Positions 62,181 through 62,323 of a stretch of 62,323 nucleotides of DNA are shown here, in pieces. The notes under the pieces are model-generated. The model ran no database searches and was not told the origin of the DNA. It saw nothing but the letters and a program-made list of their open reading frames with translations. The position numbers were made by a program, and so were the translations under genes. Position 1 is the first letter of the stretch, and the number at the start of each line of letters is the position of its first letter. The stretch is from Rikenellaceae bacterium (GTDB lineage Bacteria; Bacteroidota; Bacteroidia; Bacteroidales; Rikenellaceae), in the NCBI GenBank assembly GCA_015059685.1, contig SUZW01000012.1, positions 1-62,323 on the forward strand. Reading direction: 5' to 3'.

Positions 62181-62323
62181 TGTGTCCAACAACTTTTGTA
62201 CTGACCCCAAAAAGTTGGACTGATTATTAAATAGATTTACTGGTAAAGAGTTCGGTATTGCACCGGACTCTTTCCGTTTAATTTTAGTTTAATACGGTCG
62301 TTATTATAGTAGTTAATATACTT
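62181..62323 (-). mobile_element. end of an IS3-family (IS150-like) insertion sequence
   Basis: Contains the transposase C-terminus and, outside it, TGTACTGACCCCAAAAAGTT, a terminal sequence type I associate with such elements. The exact outer end lies somewhere between 62181 and 62201; the rest is beyond the window. Inserted just after porX. Confidence 0.65.
62237..62323 (-). CDS. IS3-family transposase OrfB, C-terminal fragment
   Basis: The last 28 residues read YINYYNNDRIKLKLNGKSPV followed by QYRTLYQ and a stop. This is the end of the rve-type DDE integrase domain of IS3/IS150 transposases, in which YNxxRxxxxLxGxSPxxYR is conserved. The gene continues beyond the right edge, so its completeness is unknown. 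Confidence 0.88.
   Translation of the reverse strand, partial: KYINYYNNDRIKLKLNGKSPVQYRTLYQ

Overview
The window is a chromosomal segment of a Bacteroidota bacterium, order Bacteroidales; an Alistipes/Rikenellaceae-like genome is my guess, not a demonstration. Supporting signs are promoters of the Bacteroidetes type (TTTG or TTG about 19-20 bases before TAnnTTTG), very weak Shine-Dalgarno sequences, and the gene order tRNA-Thr, tRNA-Tyr, tRNA-Gly, tuf, tRNA-Trp, secE, nusG, rplKAJL, rpoBC. Family content agrees: a PglZ-type response regulator (PorX), a lipoprotein-anchored TamA homologue (TamL-like), BACON-type lipoproteins and tandem secreted esterases. Most of the window is housekeeping sequence; the unusual material lies between genes.

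Layout. 0-0.6 kb: start of rpsL-rpsG on the minus strand. 1.3-4.1 kb: a secreted nuclease lipoprotein convergent with a secreted esterase. 4.2-13.9 kb (+): leuS, three tandem secreted alpha/beta hydrolases, prfA, a plug/TonB-C-like secreted protein, xseA-xseB and a methyltransferase. 13.9-14.6 kb: an ORF-poor, highly structured stretch with a 6S-RNA-like rod and a minus-strand terminator. 14.6-18.1 kb: a RelA-type synthetase, a glycosyltransferase and initiator tRNA-fMet. 18.6-21.7 kb: a tightly coupled pseudo-receiver, HEAT-like membrane protein, GT-like membrane protein and cysQ. 22.3-27.1 kb (-): gcvH, a small four-helix-bundle pair, birA, dapD, recO and xerD. 27.2-40.4 kb (-): the rpoBC, ribosomal protein, tuf and tRNA block. 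40.9-44.6 kb (+): a ZIP transporter, rpsP-rimM and nadB. 44.7-53.2 kb: prfC, a small lipoprotein, dxs, a TamL-like protein, dapF and an alpha/beta hydrolase. 53.3 kb: tRNA-Leu(CAA). 53.7-57.2 kb: an AT-rich island with a trypsin/BspA-LRR protein and a DUF2971 protein. 57.9-62.2 kb: an S9 peptidase, a Nudix hydrolase and porX. The last bases are the end of an IS3-family element.

The strongest unexplained signals are repeats. (1) Three long imperfect palindromes of about 200-215 bp sit just behind tRNA-fMet and tRNA-Leu, and behind a duplicated tRNA-Leu 3' end. Each starts with an inverted copy of its own tRNA's 3' end and finishes with a direct copy of its T-loop. (2) The tRNA-Leu 3' end plus its terminator is duplicated as an exact 57-bp direct repeat around the island, and a second 26-bp T-arm-like direct repeat fits as its attachment sites. 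(3) A family of nested palindromes butts onto the stop codons of gcvH, dapD, recO and the S9 peptidase, with a decayed copy near prfC. (4) Composite intergenic cassettes are built from the same modules in the same order. (5) Short tandem repeats supply start codons, a signal peptide, a stop codon and a promoter element to neighbouring genes.

All calls rest on reading the sequence; no database search or folding program was run.
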